Source: Lineus longissimus | Taxonomy: Eukaryota > Nemertea > Pilidiophora > Heteronemertea > Lineidae | Assembly: GCF_910592395.1 (NCBI RefSeq) | Contig: NC_088313.1 | Location: forward strand, 14,030,437 to 14,090,436 | DNA: 60,000 nt | Reading direction: 5' to 3' | Shown: positions 56,148-60,000 of the stretch, piece after piece | How the letters are laid out: each line of letters starts with the position of its first letter | Position numbering within the stretch: the first letter of the stretch is position 1 | Notes under the pieces: generated by a model | Seen by the model: the letters and a program-made list of their open reading frames with translations, nothing else | Told to the model about the DNA's origin: nothing | Databases searched by the model: none | Translations under genes and position numbers: made by a program

Positions 56148-56334
56148 GTAAGTGTTGTTCAGGCCACATTTTTTCATTTGTTGGATTACAAATCCGCCTG
56201 GGGTCATTTTCCGGAAAGCGGTTTGGGTGAGACAACCAATACCTCCAATTCCTTAAACCAAAAAGTTTTCGATAAACCTGTTGGTTTTCTGTAAAATTGC
56301 TCTTGTTCAAAAAGCACAGTGACTAATTTTTTTG

Positions 56335-56405
56335 GTCAATCTGAAATGCTTTTGTTTTGTTACGGCAAAGATATGCTGAAAAATTACCCTGACCTTCTTT
56401 GCCCC
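56335..56405 (+). pseudogene. Decayed partial duplicate of HELQ exon 8
   Basis: TACGGCAAAGATATGCTGAA and the following ACCCTGACCTTCT align with the start of exon 8 (56502) with about 38 of 44 matches; similarity extends about 30 bp into the preceding intron. The copy has lost the acceptor AG (TTTTGTTAC instead of TTGCAGTAC) and degenerates into a C run after 45 bp, so it cannot be a working exon. Confidence 0.75.
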
Positions 56406-56501
56406 CCCCCTCGCTGCTCTTTGCTAGCAACGCCCATGTAGACTATAAATCACTATGCCAGAGTACTCTTTGCCAATCTCGAATCCTGTTGTTTGTTGCA
56501 G

Positions 56502-56647
56502 TACAGCAAGGAGATGCTGAAGAATGACCCTGACCTTCTGCTTGGCCTCGTGATGGAGGTCATACCGAATCATTCCTGCCTTGTCTTCTGCCCGACCAAG
56601 AAAAACTGCGAGAATGTAGCGAAGATGCTATGTAAGATGATGCCAAG
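56502..56647 (+). CDS. HELQ: HELQ exon 8 (motif IV region)
   Basis: Acceptor GTTTGTTGCAG, donor CCAAG then GTGAGT; 146 bp, phase 0 in and phase 2 out. Encodes [20 protein letters not shown], then [29 protein letters not shown] corresponds to motif IV at the start of RecA domain 2. Confidence 0.95.
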
Positions 56648-56835
56648 GTGAGTTAATGATGTTAAGGGGTGTCGTGTCGATTGCAGATTTATGACAGTAA
56701 AACGCGTACATGTAGCCCATTGATTGTTGGTCAGACTGCAGAATTTCTAAGGTACCATCATAAGACCTGCTAGAATCTTTAAAACCATTTAAAACTTCTT
56801 GATTTTGTATGCGAGATGGGCAGAGATCGATAGAT

Positions 56836-57080
56836 TTAGAGGAGCCTCCATAGCCTATTGGTTAACACTGTGTGCTACCACGCAAAAGGTCCCGCGGAGA
56901 ACCCAGGATTGTATATTCAGGCAAGCAAAAGACCCCACCAAGTGAGAAGCACAAGTGGCTTCATTCTACCAATGACGTCGCAGTGCAAACAGGATGCACT
57001 CTAACACTTTCATACGATAGACACCCAATTTATGACCCTACACGTCATTCACATGGTCAGCTGAGTCGTTTTGTCCCCTA
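56836..57080 (+). mobile_element. SINE-like repeat (HELQ intron 8)
   Basis: GCCTATTGGTTAACACTGTG resembles a tRNA A-box region. GAGAACCCAGGATTGTAT is shared with about 44787. The right part is unrecognised. The copy is inserted in the sense orientation. Confidence 0.4.
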
Positions 57081-57143
57081 GCCTTGTTTCCAAGTATGGA
57101 TTAAAGATCTTTACTTGTTGCATGGTTCATATCAATTCTGCAG

Positions 57144-57383
57144 GAATCTGATGCAAGTGAAAACGGATGAAAAAAAACTCCTCCTGAAGACGTTAACAGA
57201 AGACAACAACGGCCAGATCTGCCCGGTTCTGTTTAGGACGATCCCATACGGCGTGGCGTACCATCACAGCGGTCTGACGATGGACGAGCGGAAAGGAATC
57301 GAAGAGGCATACAGCGATGGGACACTCTGTATGTTGACGTGCACGTCAACATTGGCTGCTGGGGTCAATTTGCCTGCAAAGCG
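57144..57383 (+). CDS. HELQ: HELQ exon 9 (motif V)
   Basis: Acceptor ATCAATTCTGCAG, donor AAGCG then GTATGC; 240 bp, phase 2 in and out. Encodes [20 protein letters not shown], then [14 protein letters not shown] and [13 protein letters not shown] (motif V, about 1017-1029). Confidence 0.95.
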
Positions 57384-57524
57384 GTATGCAATTTTCTAGT
57401 ACCATTACGCGGTTTTGTTTTGGGTATTATTTATGAAAGCTGTTCAGACATTCTGAAAGATGATGAAGATTGCTATGAATTGTACCCCTTTGCCCCGAAA
57501 AATTTCTCAACTTGACGATTTCAG

Positions 57525-57771
57525 AGTGATTCTACGTTCACCTTATGTCGGCCCTAAGTTCCTCTCTCGCAGCCAATACAAGCAAATGATTGGTCGTGCA
57601 GGGCGGGCGGGTATAGACACATCTGGGGAAAGCATCCTTGTCATGAAAAGCACCGATTTAAAGAAGGTCAAGGAGTTGATTGATGGACCGTTCGAGAAGT
57701 GTTGCAGCAGTTTGATGTACCAGGATGACAAGGGTGTAAGGGCGCTGATGCTGTCGATTATTGGACTCAAG
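57525..57771 (+). CDS. HELQ: HELQ exon 10 (motif VI)
   Basis: Acceptor GACGATTTCAG, donor CTCAAG then GTGAGG; 247 bp, phase 2 in and phase 0 out. Encodes [20 protein letters not shown] and RAGRAG, i.e. motif [12 protein letters not shown] at about 1050-1059 with its arginine finger, then [11 protein letters not shown]. Confidence 0.95.
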
Positions 57772-58065
57772 GTGAGGCGAGATTTTTTTAAGTATTAGCT
57801 TACTGTAGAACAGAAAAACTGCTGCCAGAAACATCTTAACACCCAGTAAACCAGTTCCACCTGTGTCAGGAGGAGGCTGGCCTCCTTAGCTCTGGTTGGC
57901 AACCAGTCTTTGAGAAGGAAAACTCTTATATAAAAATCGGGGCAGTAAATGCCCGTTGGAGTCCATCAAAGTTGGCTGGGTCCAGCCCTTGTGGTGTGGC
58001 TAAAAATCAGCACCCTAAGCACGACAAAACAGCTAAAAAAAAAATTTATAATTTTTTTATCCCAG
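57772..58065 (+). other. HELQ intron 10, with a repeat-like tail
   Basis: Contains GGCCTCCTTAGCTCTGGTTG and GAGAAGGAAAACTC, wording like dispersed SINE/LINE tails, but no second copy occurs in this window. An A run lies just before the terminal acceptor. Confidence 0.35.
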
Positions 58066-58270
58066 CTTGCTGACTCTTCAGCCAAAGCAGTCGATTTCTT
58101 AAACCAGACGTTGTTTGCCGTCCAATCGAAAGATTCGAAACGTGATATCACCGCAACTACCCAGAATGCATTGCAACAGTTGCTCGAACTTCAGCTCATC
58201 AAACAAGTGAAGAATGACGATGGTTTGCCCTTGTTAGAAGTCACACCGCTGGGACGAGCCACTTTCAAAA
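58066..58270 (+). CDS. HELQ: HELQ exon 11 (winged-helix region)
   Basis: Acceptor TTTTTTTATCCCAG, donor TTCAAAA then GTAAGC; 205 bp, phase 0 in and phase 1 out. Encodes AVDFLNQTLFAVQSKDSKRD and LLEVTPLGRATFK, matching the winged-helix part that follows the motor domains. Confidence 0.92.
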
Positions 58271-58422
58271 GTAAGCGGGGCAAATTTTTACACAAATTCT
58301 GAATTCTGTAATGTCCAATATGATTTACCACTTTGACACCAGAGGGCAAAGTCCGAAAAACCTATTTCTTTCCAACAGGTTGGATTGGCATGAATTTTAT
58401 ATTTCATATTTGTCTTTTTTAG

Positions 58423-58679
58423 GTGGAATTGACTTCTCCCACGCCAAGCATCTGCACACCGACCTTCTCCAAGCCAGGGACTCCCTGGTCGTCGCCAACT
58501 ACCTTCATCTTCTCTACCTAGCCACACCATACGACATGGTCGACCAGGTCTATGTATCGTGGAAGATTTATATGGAGGAGTTCACGTCGCTTGGACCCTC
58601 CGAAGTCAAAGTTGCCAATCAGTTGGGGATAACGGATAGTTATATTACGAAAAAAGTCTCGGGGCAAGTCATTAGAAAG
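58423..58679 (+). CDS. HELQ: HELQ exon 12 (helical/ratchet region)
   Basis: Acceptor TTTGTCTTTTTTAG, donor AGAAAG then GTTAGT; 257 bp, phase 1 in and phase 0 out. Encodes LVVANYLHLLYLATPYDMVD and GITDSYITKKVSGQVIRK, a well-conserved HELQ segment. Confidence 0.93.
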
Positions 58680-58705
58680 GTTAGTTTAAGGAATCGATAC
58701 CGAAT

Positions 58706-58815
58706 TGGAGGTATTGGTTGTCTCACCCAAACCGCTCGGGTGGAGCTTCAATGTAGTCCAAAACCGAGGCATAGGTTTTGGTCGATATTTTAACTCCACC
58801 CGAGCGGTTTGCGAG
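58706..58815. repeat. Foldback element in HELQ intron 12
   Basis: AACCGCTCGGGTGGAG and CTCCACCCGAGCGGTT pair at about 58731 and 58791, with an inner CCAAAACC/GGTTTTGG pair. The preceding GGAGGTATTGGTTGTCTCAC is the reverse complement of a block at about 56221-56250 in intron 7. Confidence 0.7.
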
Positions 58816-59066
58816 AAAACCATTACCAGCACGAATTGTTTTCCGTGTCTGACTGAAACAAGATTGATGCTGTTCAACCAAAGATCATCAAATAAGCTAC
58901 AATTTGGTATTATTTTCCGGCAATCTTTTGTCTTGCATGCAATTTTGTGACACTTTTCCGCAAAACCTTAACGAAGTAATGTAAATAAAAATACCCCACT
59001 GCGCTGAAAGTATGGATCTATTGAAATTTGACCTGATCTTTTCATTTCAAATATTTTTCATTCAAG

Positions 59067-59240
59067 GTGGTCGACAAGTTTGTTGTGTCGCGATTCTACC
59101 TCACACTGATGCTCTACGACCTGTGGAACCAGCACAGCATCTGGGATGTTGCAGCAAAGTATCTCCAGCCCCGTGGCTTCATCCAGAATCTCCTCACCGG
59201 CGCTGCTACTTTCGCGGCCTGTATCAAACACTTCTGCCAG
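59067..59240 (+). CDS. HELQ: HELQ exon 13
   Basis: Acceptor TTTTTCATTCAAG, donor TGCCAG then GTAAAG; 58 codons, phase 0. Encodes KFVVSRFYLTLMLYDLWNQH and PRGFIQNLLTGAATFAACIK, strongly HELQ-like. Confidence 0.93.
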
Positions 59241-59470
59241 GTAAAGAATTTTTAGCTCCCATGGGTGAGCCTATGTCATCACGTCTCGTCCATTATTCTT
59301 CGTCTGGCTGTCAACAATATTGGCAAGTTTGCTCACAGTTGCATCAGGAAAATAAATCTTGATGTGTGGATATGATAAAACATCAGACCTGTTGAGAATT
59401 GCCTTGAATGAACATCCGTGTTTTGTGATGAATGTTATCAGATTAACCCCCTCTTCCCCATTGTTTCCAG

Positions 59471-59584
59471 GAAATTGATGAATTCTGGGCATACCAAGAC
59501 CTGCTGGGTAACTTCGTGAAGAAGTTGTCATTCTGTGTCTCCTCTGAACTCATCCCGCTCATGGAGGTCCCAGGAGTCAAACAG
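59471..59584 (+). CDS. HELQ: HELQ exon 14
   Basis: Acceptor TTGTTTCCAG, donor AAACAG then GTCGGA (weaker); 38 codons, phase 0. Encodes [20 protein letters not shown] and [13 protein letters not shown], as in other HELQ proteins. Confidence 0.93.
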
Positions 59585-59739
59585 GTCGGAATATTTCAGT
59601 CAAAATCATTTCTATTTGACCGTTCAGTTAAAAATTAACTTCACTGTTTATTATTGGTATCGACTGTCAGCACATGGCGGTGCTGGCCAAAAAATGGCTG
59701 CTGCACGTCCTAAATATAAATTTTAGCATTGCCATTGTG

Positions 59740-59885
59740 TAGACAGATATCAAAATACTATGAATACCAAGTTTCGGCAAATTTGTATGTGTATTTACTG
59801 CACTACAGCACTGTGTGACTGCATTTCGATTTTCCTGGACCACCAGTAATAACGAAAGGCATACCCCTTTAAAAACAAATTATGA
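59740..59885 (+). repeat. Dispersed repeat family, copy 5 of 5 (HELQ intron 14)
   Basis: Contains GACAGATATCAAAATACTAT, ACCAAGTTTCGGCAAATTTG, TTTACTGCACTACAGCACTG and TTTTCCTGGACCACCAGTAA. Very close to copy 4. Confidence 0.65.
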
Positions 59886-59940
59886 ATCTGAATTAAACCA
59901 TCCACACGTATACAGTAAGTGAAGTGTTGTTTTTCTCTAG

Positions 59941-60000
59941 GCCCGAGCAAAGCAGTTACACCAGGCTGGATATGCGACGGTCACCCAGCTTGCGCATGCC
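59941..60000 (+). CDS. HELQ: HELQ exon 15 (cut by window edge)
   Basis: Acceptor TTTTTCTCTAG; the 20 codons visible encode ARAKQLHQAGYATVTQLAHA, the start of the C-terminal helix-hairpin-helix-like region. The rest of the gene lies beyond the window. Confidence 0.88.

Overview
This is eukaryotic nuclear DNA, most likely from a marine invertebrate such as a mollusc, brachiopod, cephalochordate or hemichordate. The reasons are intron-split genes with GT-AG splice sites, an animal-type HELQ helicase, a rhodopsin-class GPCR, LINE and SINE remnants, many short inverted-repeat transposons, and frequent TACATGTA-like words. Nothing in the window looks bacterial, phage or organellar. The exact phylum cannot be read from this sequence.

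Three genes can be supported. (1) A STELLO/DUF288-like Golgi glycosyltransferase lies on the minus strand. One large exon (7442-9445) carries the catalytic region and stop, and an upstream exon (9565-9739) carries the membrane anchor; the 5' end was not found. (2) A two-exon orphan rhodopsin-class GPCR lies on the minus strand, with exon 1 at 31671-31856, exon 2 at 24800-26152 and a 5.5 kb intron. It lacks several near-universal family residues. (3) HELQ, a superfamily-2 DNA-repair helicase, lies on the plus strand. Fifteen exons were traced from 50618 to the window edge. Every junction keeps the reading frame and gives 1,382 residues before the sequence runs out.

The rest is repeat-rich intergenic and intronic DNA. 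The left part (1-24 kb) holds a LINE remnant, a pair of duplicated segments (one interrupted by a 575-bp inverted-repeat transposon), a 118-bp satellite array, three non-autonomous transposons with 9-bp target duplications (one inserted into a decayed LINE), and a four-unit 302-bp tandem repeat. The middle (26-45 kb) holds the GPCR intron, a 41-bp satellite array with higher-order structure, a hAT-like element with tandem hairpins, a V-SINE-like tRNA-derived SINE and several MITEs. The right part (45-60 kb) holds further inverted-repeat elements, including one whose empty site survives nearby, and then HELQ.

The three genes have no visible functional link. I did not find a clearly new multi-gene system. 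The best leads are structural. In HELQ they are a recently amplified coding minisatellite, a ~115-140 bp inverted repeat bracketing the Walker A exon, and a decayed partial copy of exon 8. Beyond HELQ they are the GPCR's divergent core motifs, two satellites with duplicated multi-monomer blocks, and a composite inverted-repeat element at 43.2-44.0 kb.
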